A DNA stretch of 64,000 nt from Lamellibrachia satsuma (taxonomy: Eukaryota; Annelida; Polychaeta; Sabellida; Siboglinidae): assembly GCA_033239005.1 (NCBI GenBank), contig BSQZ01000005.1, forward strand, positions 14,644,001 through 14,708,000, given 5' to 3'. The position numbers were made by a program, and so were the translations under genes. This document shows positions 48,839-60,120 of the stretch, piece after piece. Positions within the stretch are counted from its first letter, which is position 1. Each line of letters starts with the position of its first letter. The notes below the pieces were generated by a model that saw only the letters and a program-made list of their open reading frames with translations, was not told where the DNA came from and did no database searches.

Positions 48839-50094
48839 CAGGGGTCGAAATTAAGAAATTTAACCCACTTGCGATGGGGACTAGTAGCCTTAATGTGTTA
48901 CTCATCCCCATAAAAAATCACTAGTCCCCATTTTTGGTGGACATCATCAAAATGCGACCTTTTTATGCGCATGTTGACCTACAATGCTCCTTAAACATAA
49001 AATCAACAAATAAATATCAATTTCATAATTGATGATGAAACGTAATTATTTTATTCAATTAGTACTAAATCAGATCCCGAGGTTCTGGATGTTGTCAACG
49101 GCCACAAGACTCGACTCTCGAGTCCTCCACAATGTCCCCAGGCAGTGTCAGTGAATGAAATCTTCAGGATTTGGGCAACTGCATCTTCATCCATCTCCGA
49201 CTCATCGAAGCCATCATCAATGTCACCTATGTCAGTGATGATTCCCAAGTTGGTCCATAGTCTTGTGCGCCACACTTGACCCTGGGTTGCTCTCTGCTTT
49301 CTCTCTTTGAAGCCCATTTCATGTGGCTTGCACAACTATTGTGAGTTTTGATATTCTCCAATTTAAATACTGGGGAGCCGACGACAAAATTGCCTGCTTT
49401 CTCATACTTGCAGCAGTACTTGTATAACATTCTCATGCTCAGTTCAGTCTCAGTGTTCTTCGCCGTCCTGTCACTCTCCCCACCTTCAATGTCGACGACA
49501 GCAGCGTTACACCGGTCAGTGTCGTCATCACACCGGTCAGTGTCGTCGTCATGCCGGTCAGCGGCACCGCCAATGCCAGCAGACAAACTGTTGTATTCGA
49601 GCCATGAAAATTGCTGTAGCCAGTGCAGCTGAAATTCTCATTTCCTCTCACACGCATCATACCTACGCTTATGCGCAAATTTATCATCGGCGCTCAGTTT
49701 TCTTTTGGGGGGTTGGACCCCTTTTATGAAATTCCACGATTTCGAAAGGAAACGCAGAAGATTGATGGATAAAAATTAGTACTGTTCAGTGTATTATATT
49801 TGTACCCGTGCACATGGATTTTCAACTACGTTGCAACGAGTAGTGGTTGCTCATTTACGAAATTGGATATATTTGGAACGAAAATTAAAAATTTTATTTT
49901 TCGATACAATCTGTTACGTTTATGTGTGTATGCCTAATTCAAATTGCTTGCATTTATATTGTTATAAAACGAGTGGAAAATAGCTACTTGCCTGGGGGAC
50001 TAGTGCAGGCCAAAGGTTAAAGGTACTCATCCCCAGGAACTTCTACTCGCCTCGGGCGAGGGGGCAAGCATTAAGTTCGATCACTGCATGTAGC
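48831..50094. mobile_element. hAT-like DNA transposon, 1248 bp, with 8-bp target duplication
   Basis: CATGTAGC stands at 48831-48838 and again at 50087-50094. The enclosed element (48839-50086) begins CAGGGGTCGAAATTAAG and its other end, read inverted, is CAGTGATCGAACTTAAT (13 of 17 match). An 8-bp duplication and CAGNG(N)TCGAA-type ends are hAT characters. Subterminal GGGGACTAGT motifs near both ends add symmetry. It carries a minus-strand transposase N-terminal remnant but no catalytic or dimerisation domain, so it is non-autonomous. Confidence 0.88.
49051..49586 (-). pseudogene. hAT-type protein N-terminus with zinc-finger remnant
   Basis: The minus-strand frame 49586-49227 begins with an Asp-rich region containing three copies of a D-R-(C/H)-D-D-D-T heptad, followed at about residues 53-91 by a zinc-finger-like block: YKYCCKYEKAGNFVVG, then FKLENIKTHNSCASH. 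The F-x-x-G, FKxENIxxH and S-x-x-H spacing matches the TTF/BED-like finger of hAT-derived proteins of the KIAA1586/ZNF862 type. The first expected Cys appears replaced by Tyr 55. Another frame (49335-49051) continues the reading after a frameshift with an acidic DIDDGFDESEMDED stretch. No DDE core or hATC dimer domain is present. In intact relatives this finger binds transposon ends; here it is a relic. Confidence 0.6.
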
Positions 50095-50297
50095 CCATGC
50101 TACCATGTAGCCCATACTACCATGTAGCCCATGCTACCATGTAGCCCATGCTACCTTGTAGCCCATGCTACCATGTAGCCCATGCTACCTTGTAGCCCAT
50201 GCTACCATGTAGCCCATGCTACCTTGTAGCCCATGCTACCATGTAGCCCATGCTACCTTGTAGCCCATGCTACCATGTAGCCAATGCTACCACGTAA
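50087..50297. repeat. Minisatellite, 17-bp unit, ~12 copies (right part)
   Basis: CATGTAGCCCATGCTAC and CTTGTAGCCCATGCTAC alternate strictly in the middle, giving a 34-bp dimer. GTAGC and GCTAC make each unit nearly palindromic. Confidence 0.95.
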
Positions 50298-51396
50298 ACC
50301 ACAACAGAAAAATACAGACAAAAATAAAAACAAATTAAGCCAAAGGGGGCCAGTGGCCCTAAATATGATACTGTTGTCAAGCCAAAGGCACTGCCAGGTG
50401 TGTCCAAGGGGTTACCAAGAGGGTGAACTCCCAACCCATGATAACACTGGTCAACAACCCACCTGTGAAATATTCAACAACATAAATCATGTTATTTTTT
50501 AAAGGTATCTTACTTAGTTTCACATACAGAAATGTGTGAACGTAATTTTAGTTTGCACTTTTCCTAAAGGAAAGAGGTGACTCAAGGTTTTGTTTCCAGG
50601 AAAACTCACAGACATTCTTGAAATTCCAGGGCTTTCAGTTTATGATCTCACAAATACAAATTCAGTACAATGCTTGTCAGTGCTGCAGAGGTTCTTGTGG
50701 TCACATTTCGCAACACCATCTGTGGTTTCATGACACTAGCAGTAGTAGTGGTGGTGGGGGGATCTATCCTGGTCTTTGTGCAGTGATGTATTGTGTCTGC
50801 TGTACCCCCCCAGTGGTCACAGAGTTACTGACACAGACACAATGACTAGGAGTGGCTGGGGTAAATGACACATCTTGTTTCAAAGGTGGACATTATTTCC
50901 CCAGGAGAATCACCCAGAATATAAAGTTCTGTTTCTCTTAATTCTAGTGTATTAAATGAATAATGTCACTGTGGTGATATGTCTACTTTGACAAGCCAGG
51001 TTTGCACAATGTAGGAAATAATATAAGACACTACAGTGTATATTATTATTTATGAGTACTTTTTAGAATTCTTGTTCAAGCCATTTTATAGAATATAATT
51101 TGTTTTCAGCAGTCAGGTAACATTGTTTTTAGATATGTCATGTATCCTGGTTTGATATCTTTATGTGTTAAGTGTCCTGCTAATCCATCTCTGTCAGTAT
51201 GACTCACTGAAACCCTTTGTGGTCTGTTTGACCACTGCAGATGTTCTTGTGAAGGTTACTCCTTCGATTGGTTTTTCTAAGACTTGATGATGATGTGGTA
51301 AATGTGGCGTGGCTAATGTTGCACTGTCACTATGACTGCTCTGTGCAGCTGCTGTCTGTTCAGTTTGGTTCTCTACATAATATTATGTGAATCTAG
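50298..51396. other. Non-coding, no feature recognised
   Basis: About 1.1 kb of single-copy sequence with a short (AGT)n/GGTGG patch near 50740. Confidence 0.5.
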
Positions 51397-51534
51397 CACT
51401 CCTGGCTCAGGCTAGCCCTCCTGGCTCAGGCTAGCCCTCCTGGCTCAGGCTAGCCCCTCCTAGCTCAGACTAGCCCCTCATAGCTCAGGCTAGCCCTCCT
51501 GGCTCAAGCTAGCCCCTCCTGGCTCAGGCTAGCT
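51397..51534. repeat. Minisatellite, 19-bp unit, ~7 copies
   Basis: CTCCTGGCTCAGGCTAGCC units. The GGCTAGCC palindrome recurs in each. Confidence 0.95.
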
Positions 51535-51987
51535 TGGAATTGGCTCACATAACCCAGTTACTGTGAATTTGTTTATATGTCCAAACCATACCAATCGATG
51601 TTTCTTCTCTGTTGAGCAGGAATTATAATGTAAACATGCAGTTATTAGCACTGAAGTGATGCACATATATATGGGGCTATTTCATTAATTATAACTCATA
51701 ATCAAGATGGGACATCGTAATTTTGGAACCATAATAAAAGAATCACTTCTGGCAATCAGTCATAATTCCACTACAATAGGGCATTGTGTATCTCACAGAT
51801 GCATTAATTAAACATGTAGGCAGTGCTTTGGATGTCTGCATTACAGTGGCCTATTAATTTAGTCCTGCTTGGGTAGAAGGTGTCAGTTGAGCAGGCAGTC
51901 AGATCTCGGCTATGATACCTGCTCTACATAATATGACTGGTGTGAGCAAGTTGACATGCCACTTGTGTGTCATAGCTGTTGCCTTGT
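51535..51987. other. Non-coding, no feature recognised
   Basis: Single-copy sequence. Confidence 0.5.
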
Positions 51988-52482
51988 GTCTCTGTGTAGA
52001 GGCACACCATACTTGGGTCTCTGTGTAGAGGCTTGCATACATGGGTCTCTGTGTAGAGGCACGCCATACTTGGGTCTCTGTGTAGAGGCACGCCATATTT
52101 GGGTCTCTGTGTAGAGGCAGACCATACGTGGGTCTCTGTGTAGAGGCACGCCATACTCGGGTCTCTGTGTAGAGGCACGCTGTACTTGGGTCTCTGTGTA
52201 GAGACACATCATACTTGGGTCTCTGTGTAGAGACACATCATACATGGGTCTCTGTGTAGAGGCAGACCATACATGGGTCTCTGTGTAGAGGCACGCCATA
52301 CTTGGGTCTCTGTGTAGAGACACATCATACTTGGGTCTCTGTGTAGAGGCACGCCATACTTGGATCTCTGTGTAGAGACACATCATACTTGGGTCTCTGT
52401 GTAGAGGCAGACCATACTTGGGTCTCTGTGTAGAGGCACGCCATACTTGGGTCTCTGTGTAGAGGCACGCCATACTTGGGAG
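51988..52482. repeat. Minisatellite, 29-bp unit, ~17 copies
   Basis: Units contain GGGTCTCTGTGTAGAGGCAC and GCCATACTT. Variants AGACACATCATAC and GCAGACCATAC are clustered. The unit is free of minus-strand stops, so overlapping minus ORFs (up to 198 codons) in all three frames result. Confidence 0.96.
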
Positions 52483-53811
52483 GCAGCATTTTATTGCTGC
52501 ATATGTTGCACAACCAAAGGGAATACAAGCATTATTTTGGTGGAAAATCAATGAGTGAAAAGACACATCATTTGATGTAAGCTTGAGGGATTCGTGGGAG
52601 GATGGGAGGGTTTGTGCCAGGGGAAGGATGGTTGAGGGAGGGTGTCTGTTGGACGAGGCAGATGGGTTGTGTCAGCCATCAGAGTGGCAGGAGGGACTGT
52701 AGAGGTAGGCACACTGGCTTAGCTGTTAACCTGTTCATTCTCTCAACAGTAGTAGACCCAAGCAGACATTTCATGGCTAACAGTCCACCCAACAATTTCC
52801 TGAACATTTATTTGGCTTTGCAAAATAATTGCTGTCAGTGAATCAAATTTAAATCTTGGTAACTGTGTGAGAACGTTGACTGTTCTTGTTATGATTCTTA
52901 TCCTACACTATGCAGTGATGGGTGGAGCATGATGAGGGGTAAGACGGCCCTATTTGGAAAATTGTTACCCCACTCTGTCTAGCCATAAGGCTTGACAATA
53001 CAAATATTGAGATAGCCAAATGGAGTCCTTACCAAAGTGGAACTATGTACATTGCCCACAGGAAGCTGAGACAAAAAAGTAAATGCATATAATAGGCTAA
53101 TAAAAATTATGGTTGTGGGCAACATATGAGAAAAATATTCAAATAAAGACATTGTAATATTGCAAATGCCCCGAGGTGGGCAACGTCCCCCTGGTGTGTG
53201 CCACTTGATAGGAACCTCTGCTAAAATCACTGCAACTTCATTCCGAGACTAAATATGTCAAAAAGTCAACATACAGAAAGTAACAAATTAGATCATTCAT
53301 AGCGCATAGACAATATACACCAAAAGAATTATATCCTGCATACGATATCCCCTTACCTTGGGTGTCTTACCCTACCCTACTCTACAGAGCATGTAGAGAG
53401 AGGTGCTGGATGAGGAATGAGAGACTGATAGTGTCCTCAATATGTCAGTGTGACAGACAGATCTACAGTGAGGATTATGTCAAGTACTTCATCTTACAGT
53501 CTACACACGTGCAGTTCTCCTATTCTAGGGGCAACCAATCCGCTTTGCAGCATCCAAATGATCCTCTCTCACATAATGCATGTCTTATGTGTGGCACATT
53601 CCCGTAACAAATCACGTTAATATTCCCTCGCTTATTACATGGCAAGATACTCGCAAAGTTAAATGCATTTGTCAAGTTTCATCCGCCTGGCTATTGTTTT
53701 GTTGTAATTTGTGTCAAGTATTTACTGTTGATGTACAACTTTGGCTGTGTCTTCCAGTATCTCTCTTCATTTCACATTCGGAGCAGTTGTTGCAACACTC
53801 ATTGCTTACAG
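52483..53811. other. Non-coding; possible MITE at about 52935-53375
   Basis: GGGGTAAGACGGCCC (about 52936) and, inverted, AGGGTAAGACACCC (about 53360-53373) could be terminal repeats of a roughly 440-bp element, but the match is short and no target duplication is clear. The rest shows nothing recognisable. Confidence 0.35.
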
Positions 53812-55292
53812 ATTCCTGGCTAGTTACAGCTACTAGCACTGGCACACAAGACTCCTGGCTAGTTACAGCTACTAGCACTGGCACACAAGACGCCTGGCTA
53901 GTTACAGCTACTAGCACTGGCACACAAGACGCCTGGCTAGTTACAGCTACTAGCACTGGCACACAAGACTCCTGGCTAGTCACAGCTACTAGCACTGGCA
54001 CACAAGACGCCTGGCTAGTTACAGCTACTAGCACTGGCACACAAGACGCCTGGCTAGTTACAGCTACTAGCACTGGCACACAAGACGCCTGGCTAGTCAC
54101 AGCTACTAGCACTGGCACACAAGACGCCTGGCTAGTCACAGCTACTAGCACTGGCACACAAGACGCCTGGCTAGTCACAGCTACTAGCACTGGCACACAA
54201 GACGCCTGGCTAGTTACAGCTACTAGCACTGGCACACAAGACGCCTGGCTAGTCACAGCTACTAGCACTGGCACACAAGACGCCTGGCTAGTTACAGCTA
54301 CTAGCACTGGCACACAAGATGCCTGGCTAGTCACAGCTACTAGTACTGGCATACAAGACGCCTGGCTAGTTACAGCTACTAGCACTGGCACACAAGATGC
54401 CTGGCTAGTTACAGCTACTAGCACTGGCACACAAGATGCCTGGCTAGTTACAGCTACTAGCACTGGCACACAAGATGCCTGGCTAGTCACAGCTACTAGT
54501 ACTGGCATACAAGACGCCTGGCTAGTTACAGCTACTAGCACTGGCACACAAGATGCCTGGCTTGTTACAGCTACTAGCACTGGCACACAAGATGCCTGGC
54601 TAGTTACAGCTACTAGCACTGGCACACAAGATGCCTGGCTAGTCACAGCTACTAGCACTGGCACACAAGATGCCTGGCTAGTCACAGCTACTAGTACTGG
54701 CATACAAGACGCCTGGTTAGTTACAGCTACTAGCACTGGCACACAAGATGCCTGGCTTGTTACAGCTACTAGCACTGGCACACAAGATGCCTGGCTAGTT
54801 ACAGCTACTAGCACTGGCACACAAGATGCCTGGCTAGTCACAGCTACTAGTACTGGCATACAAGACGCCTGGCTAGTTACAGCTACTAGCACTGGCACAC
54901 AAGATGCCTGGCTAGTTACAGCTACTAGCACTGGCACACAAGATGCCTGGCTAGTCACAGCTACTAGTACTGGCATACAAGACGCCTGGCTAGTTACAGC
55001 TACTAGCACTGGCATACAAGACGCCTGGCTTGTTACAGCTACTAGCACTGGCACACAAGATGCCTGGCTAGTTACAGCTACTAGCACTGGCACACAAGAT
55101 GCCTGGCTAGTTACAGCTACTAGCACTGGCACACAAGATGCCTGGCTAGTTACAGCTACTAGCACTGGCACACAAGATGCCTGGCTTGTTACAGCTACTA
55201 GCACTGGCACACAAGATGCCTGGCTAGTTACAGCTACTAGCACTGGCACACAAGATGCCTGGCTAGTTACAGCTACTAGCACTGGCACACAA
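53812..55292. repeat. Minisatellite, 39-bp unit, 38 copies
   Basis: Units start GACGCCTGGCTAGTTACAGC and continue TACTAGCACTGGCACACAA. In frame + each encodes DAWLVTATSTGTQ, giving a 585-codon ORF (53580-55337). The minus strand is also open for 524 codons. Variants are ordered: GACGCC units dominate copies 1-13 and GATGCC units copies 14-38. A linked variant set (GTC, AGT, ATA) marks units 14, 18, 23, 27 and 30, revealing higher-order blocks. I judge the ORFs to be repeat artefacts because both strands are open and the flanking codons show no signal peptide or domain. Confidence 0.97.
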
Positions 55293-55984
55293 GCAGGGAA
55301 ATTAGCTGAAAAAATTATAAACTTTCTACCTGTCTAGTTATGCATATCTGTCTAGACATCACATCAGGTGTAAATAATTAGTATCACTTTCTACAGAAGT
55401 AGTAGAAATATCACATTGTAGTGTTAAGATGATTATTATAGTTGAGAAGACAGAGAAAGATGGTTAGATCTGATGGGTGTGCTGTTGTTTAGCCGTGTGG
55501 TTCCCTCCTGCCTTCCCTAGAATCCCCGCCTCCAAGGGATGTCGCTCCAGGAACACCATTCCAATGCCCCTATGTGTTTTGCCTCCAAGACAGAGCACCT
55601 ACTCTGTGACTTCAGGAATTAATTTTCATTACCGCGATCTTGTGTATCTGCGGGAGACATGAGGTAGGTCTGTGACATGTCTTCTCCATATTCACTACCA
55701 TAAGATCACTTTCTGTTTCACGTGTCATCTTTCCATCTGTTGTCCACCCTACTTGTTGCTATAGCAGGTGCATTCTTTATGTAAAACAGTCATGTATCAA
55801 TGAATATTCAGTCTTGAAAGCAAGGATGTTTGGCAACCATCATTTCTCCTGTATGGACGTCTTCAAATGGAATAGTTTGTCAGGCGTGTTATGAATACAT
55901 TTTTTTTCTGTTCAGAAATTAATAAATATGTTGAAGCAGACATTGAATGAGTTGAAATTAAAATTGAAGTAGCTTTACAACAAA
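55293..55984. other. Non-coding, no feature recognised
   Basis: Single-copy sequence. Confidence 0.5.
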
Positions 55985-56148
55985 GCATTAGAGTAGCCCA
56001 CTGGCACACTTTACAACACTTTACAACAAAGCATTAGAGTAGCCACTGGCACACTTTACAACACTTTACAACAAAGCATTAGAGTAGCCCACTGGCACAC
56101 TTTACAACACTTTACAACAAAGCATTAGAGTAGCCCACTGGCACACTT
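55985..56148. repeat. Minisatellite, ~45-bp unit, ~3.7 copies
   Basis: Units contain ACAAAGCATTAGAGTAGCC, CACTGGCACACTTTAC and AACACTTTAC. Confidence 0.95.
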
Positions 56149-57059
56149 TTTCTTAGGGCTTGTTAATATGTGAGTGGTGACACCTGGTGACTAGTACAAA
56201 CACTACACGTTTCTTGTACAGCATGTTAGTACATGCGCACATGCATGCATGTTCCCAGAGTGCTCTGTTGGACATGTTTGTATGACACACACTGCACCAT
56301 ACAGACACACATGGCAGAGTAAGCATTTCAGTCAGTCATATGAACACCCATTATAGAGGTCAAGCCAGAATGGTTGAAAATGCTAACTAAAAAGGTTTTT
56401 TAAGTTATGTGAAAAAGTCAAGAAAGTTAAGTCTGAGTTTTAACTAGGTAAGGTAATTATATAAAAAAAATCATTAGATGTTTTTTGCTGTTTTACAGAG
56501 TAGAAACTGCACAATGTTTGTAGCCTATGTTGAGTAATATTTTGAAATGTGGTTAGTTAAATTGTACATTGCTAAATTCTACTTCTAAGATGCTTGTCTG
56601 TAACACAATGTCTTCTCTGTAAGAGCATTATGATAATTTAGCATTTGCAACATTGATGAAACAACGTTGATGAAACAAAATCTATCATGTTGTTGAGGTG
56701 CATAAATTAACTGACATAATTCTAAAGGATGGTTTGCACCAGATTCTGTCATGATTCTGTCATGTCTCAGCCGGTGTCACTGTAACTGAACCAGCCATAG
56801 ATGTGCCTTTCCACACCCCACACACTGTCTACACTCATCAACCTGACCAACGCTCACTTTCAAAGCATGTCTCCAATTACTGCAGGTTCCATGTTCATAA
56901 CTGAAATTTCTTTATGGTGAATTATGGTGAAAAAAGTTTGGATTACTGAAAAAATATTTCATTATGTGGCTATGGTGTAACACAATTATAAATTATAATT
57001 ATGCAATGTAATAATAATAATATATAAAATACTTCAATTGCACTAAAATCCTTGGGAAA
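56149..57059. other. AT-rich non-coding, no feature recognised
   Basis: Low-GC sequence without credible ORFs. Confidence 0.5.
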
Positions 57060-57500
57060 CCCAAGCTCGGCAGCACACCAAAACAAAAGGGGTTAAGCAG
57101 TATATAATTGATAAGTAGTTCCATTTGTGAACAGTTGGATTGGTACACTGAGAGCTATGGTTTTTAGTTTACGTCAAAATGTTGTTATATTTCCTACAGA
57201 CTTAACACTAACAGGGAGTGAGTTCCACAGAGTCGGTGCAGCAACTGAAAAAGCTCTAGTTCTGACATTTGTCTTAACACTGGGAACGAAAGGTAGAGTA
57301 GAATTATATGATAGAAGTTGTCTAGGCTGTCTTGCAGTGAGCAGTGAATGCAAATATGCTGGTTGCTTGGAAGAAAGTGTTCAATAGGTAATTTTACTGA
57401 TCTTAAAAATAATCCGTTATCGGACAGGGAGCCAATGCAAGGATTTAATGAGGAGACCGGGTAACTATCCTTACCAAACAATTTTGTTGAAGTTTCAAGA
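57060..57500 (+). mobile_element. Probable LINE 3'-region fragment
   Basis: GAGTGAGTTCCACAGAGTCG, then GTGCAGCAACTGAAAAAGCT, and further on AGGGAGCCAATGCAAGG with GAGGAGACCGGGTAAC, recall the GTTCCACAG/GCAGC/GAGAAAGC and GGAGCCA-TG phrases common in the 3' regions of L2-like LINEs of many animals. The 86-codon plus frame and the 95-codon minus frame are by-products. I base this on memory of a consensus pattern only. Confidence 0.4.
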
Positions 57501-57815
57501 TGTCCTTGAGGGCAATATTATAATAAAGGGAATTACAAAAATGTGAGTGACATAAACATTCATGAACTTAAGTTAGTAGTATTAAAGATATACGTATATT
57601 AATTATGCACTGATGTCAGAATAGAGTTTGTATTAAACTGTTACTATAAACACCCCATAATAAGACACTGTTGCAAGATAAATATTTTTGAGATGCACAA
57701 ATTTACACTTGCTAAATTACTTTAGTTGATAAATGGATATCTGACAAGGTTGTGCTTTGGTGTGGCCTTCGCAAATTAACCAAAGCAATTGCTATTTGCT
57801 ATCGTGACCCTGCAG
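57501..57815. other. AT-rich non-coding, no feature recognised
   Basis: Single-copy sequence. Confidence 0.5.
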
Positions 57816-58862
57816 GTGTAAGTGGTGGTAGTGGGTGGGAGGTGGGGGTCAGTAGGAGTGGGTAGGAGCTGGGAGGTCAGTAGGAGTGGGTGGGAGGTGC
57901 GGGGGTCAGTAGGTGTGGGTGGGAGGTGGGGGTCAGTAGGAGTGGGTAGGAGCTGGGAGGTCAGTAGGAGTGGGTGGGAGGTGCGGGGGTCAGTAGGTGT
58001 GGGTGGGAGGTGGGGGTCAGTAGGAGTGGGTAGGAGCTGGGAGGTCAGTAGGAGTGGGTGGGAGGTGAGGGGGTCAGTAGGTGTGGGTGGGAGGTGGGGG
58101 TCAGTAGGAGTGGGTAGGAGCTGGGAGGTCAGTAGGAGTGGGTGGGAGGTGAGGGGGTCAGTAGGTGTGGGTGGGAGGTGGGGGTCAGTAGGAGTGGGTA
58201 GGAGCTGGGAGGTCAGTAGGAGTGGGTGGGAGGTGAGGGGGTCAGTAGGTGTGGGTGGGAGGTGGGGGTCAGTAGGAGTGGGTAGGAGCTGGGAGGTCAG
58301 TAGGAGTGGGTGGGAGGTGGGGGTCAGTAGGTGTGGGTGGGAGCTGGGAGGTCAGTAGGAGTGGGTGGGAGGTGGGGGTTAGTAGGAGTGGGTGGGAGCT
58401 GGGGGGTCAGTAGGAGTGGGTGGGAGTTGGGGGGTCAGTAGGAGTGGGTGGGAGCTGGGGGGTCAGTAGGAGTGGGTGGGAGTTGGGGGGTCAGTAGGAG
58501 TGGGTGGGAGGTGAGGGTGTCAGTAGGAGTGGGTAGGAGCTGGGGGTCAGTAGGAGTGGGTGGGAGTTGGGGGGTCAGTAGGAGTGGGTGGGAGCTGGGG
58601 GGTAAGTAGGAGTGGATAGGAGCTGGGAGGTCAGTAGGAGTGGGTGGGAGGTGGGGGGTCAGTAGGAGTGGGTGGGAGCTGGGAGGTCAGTAAGAGTGGG
58701 TGGGAGGTGGGGGTTAGTAGGAGTGGGTAGGAGATGGGGGGGTCAGTAGGAGTGGGTAGGAGCTGGGGGTAGGAGTTGGTGGGAGCTGGGGGGTCAGTAG
58801 GAGTGGGTGGGAGCTATGGGGTGGGAGAGGGTGGGAGCTGGTGGGAGGTCAGTAGGAGGGTG
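57816..58862 (+). repeat. G-rich minisatellite, ~28-bp monomers in an 84-bp higher-order unit
   Basis: Monomers follow GGTCAGTAGGAGTGGGTGGG plus AGGTGGGG or AGCTGGGA. Up to about 58330 three monomer types form a regular 84-bp repeat (28 codons, six copies). Beyond that the monomers are irregular. Very few C on the plus strand and frequent G3-G5 runs give strong strand asymmetry and G-quadruplex potential. Confidence 0.97.
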
Positions 58863-59243
58863 GGAGTAGTTTGTCTCTTCCAGTGGTCATTGACATTTAC
58901 ATTGAATCAGGTTTGGATATAATCTATAGAAATGATTAGGGTAGTGTTTTAATCAAATGTGTATGCACATATTTGTAGGAAATTTATTAATTCTCTCAGA
59001 CTTGACAGAAACTAATCTGTCATTACTAACTAGTTCCGTCATGAATGTTCTGGTTGCGTTGATGATACACCCTGTCACTAGGGGTGTGGTTCTATAGTCA
59101 GCTACATTGTCAATCACCGGAAAATAAAACACTGATATGTTGGTGGTGCCACCTGTTGGAGTTGTTCCATATAGAGCATGTTTCTCAGTTTTTGCCAGTG
59201 ACATCAGATGGTCTCTAGTGTCTCTAGTGTGTGTTTCATGTGG
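58863..59243. other. Non-coding, no feature recognised
   Basis: Single-copy sequence, ending in a TCTCTAGTGTCTCTAGTGTG doublet at about 59211. Confidence 0.5.
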
Positions 59244-59395
59244 GTTGCAGTGGCGCAGAGGTTAGAACATGACACTCTCAGTCAACACAACCAGGGTTCG
59301 AATCCTCCAGTTGCTGTTTCAAAGCTTGGACAATTTCGTTCATTCCAGGTTACCTCCATTCACTCAACTGTATACATGAATATCTGGCAGTAGGC
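59244..59395 (+). mobile_element. tRNA-derived SINE (family B), 5' half
   Basis: The A box TGGCGCAGAGGTTAG (59251-59265) and a perfect B box GGTTCGAATCC (59295-59305) lie about 33 nt apart. The body (TTCAAAGCTTGGACAATTTC, CATTCACTCAACTGTATAC, ATGAATATCTGGCAG) aligns with the element at 32079. The LINE-like tail seen at 32290-32392 and 46755-46858 is missing. The internal promoter looks the best preserved of the copies. Confidence 0.85.
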
Positions 59396-59640
59396 AGTAG
59401 ATATATGTCCATTTCAATTGCGACGTTGTCGGCTGAAGGCAACGTCGTCGGCAGGCAGCAACTCACTAAGACACGACTTCTTTATAGTACCCAGATGTTT
59501 TTTTACAATGCTAATTTTCCAACATTCATTGTATTAAAGCATTTGTGGCATTTTCTACTGGTCTCGGTGCCCTGCCTACTGGCCGTAATATATATAAAAG
59601 CCAAGGCCAACTGGCCTTGCCCTTACGTTTGCCAAATTCG
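59396..59640. other. Non-coding, no feature recognised
   Basis: Contains CGACGTTGTCGGC...GCAACGTCGTCGGC repeats near 59424-59455 and a CCAAGGCCAACTGGCCTTG inverted patch near 59601-59619. Confidence 0.5.
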
Positions 59641-60120
59641 AGGCCTGTCCAGTCTTATGATCACATGTTGTCACTGGCCCAATCTTATGATCTCATGTTG
59701 TCACTGGCCCAGGCTTATGATCTTGTGTTGTCACTGTGGCCCAATTTTATGATCTCATGTTGTCGCTGTGTCCCAATCTTATGATCTCATGTTGTCACTG
59801 TGGCCCAGCCTTATGATGATCTAATGTTGTCACTGTGGCCCAGCATTATGATATCATGTTGTTGCTGTAGCCCAGTGTCATGATGTAATGTTGTCATTGT
59901 GGCCCAGTGTTATGGTCTAATGTTGTCATTGTGGCCCAGTGTTATGATCTAATGTTATCATTGTGGTCCAGTGTTATGGTCTAATGTTGTCATTGTGGTC
60001 CAGTGTTATGGTCTAATGTTGTCATTGTGCCCAGTGTTATGATCTAATGTTTAATGTTATCATTGTGGCCCAGTGTTGTGGTCTAATGTTGTCATTGTAG
60101 CCCAATGTTATGATCTAATG
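59641..60120. repeat. Minisatellite, ~32-bp unit, ~15 copies (left part)
   Basis: Units contain GTTGTCATTGTGGCCCAGTG and TTATGATCTAAT. One copy at 60043-60066 has an extra GTTTAAT. Interrupted by the LINE fragment at 60121-60757 and resumed afterwards. Confidence 0.95.

Noticed and set aside
52935..53375. MITE with GGGTAAGAC ends
   Set aside because: The inverted match is only about a dozen bases, and neither element borders nor a target duplication could be fixed. Kept only as a low-confidence note.
53580..55337. 585-codon + ORF and 524-codon - ORF as repeat proteins
   Set aside because: Both follow from a stop-free 39-bp unit. The minus frame is equally open and the flanks carry no domain or clear start context.
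57127..57387. 86-codon ORF as a small gene
   Set aside because: It overlaps a 95-codon minus frame and a stretch resembling LINE 3' consensus phrases, so a repeat origin is more likely.
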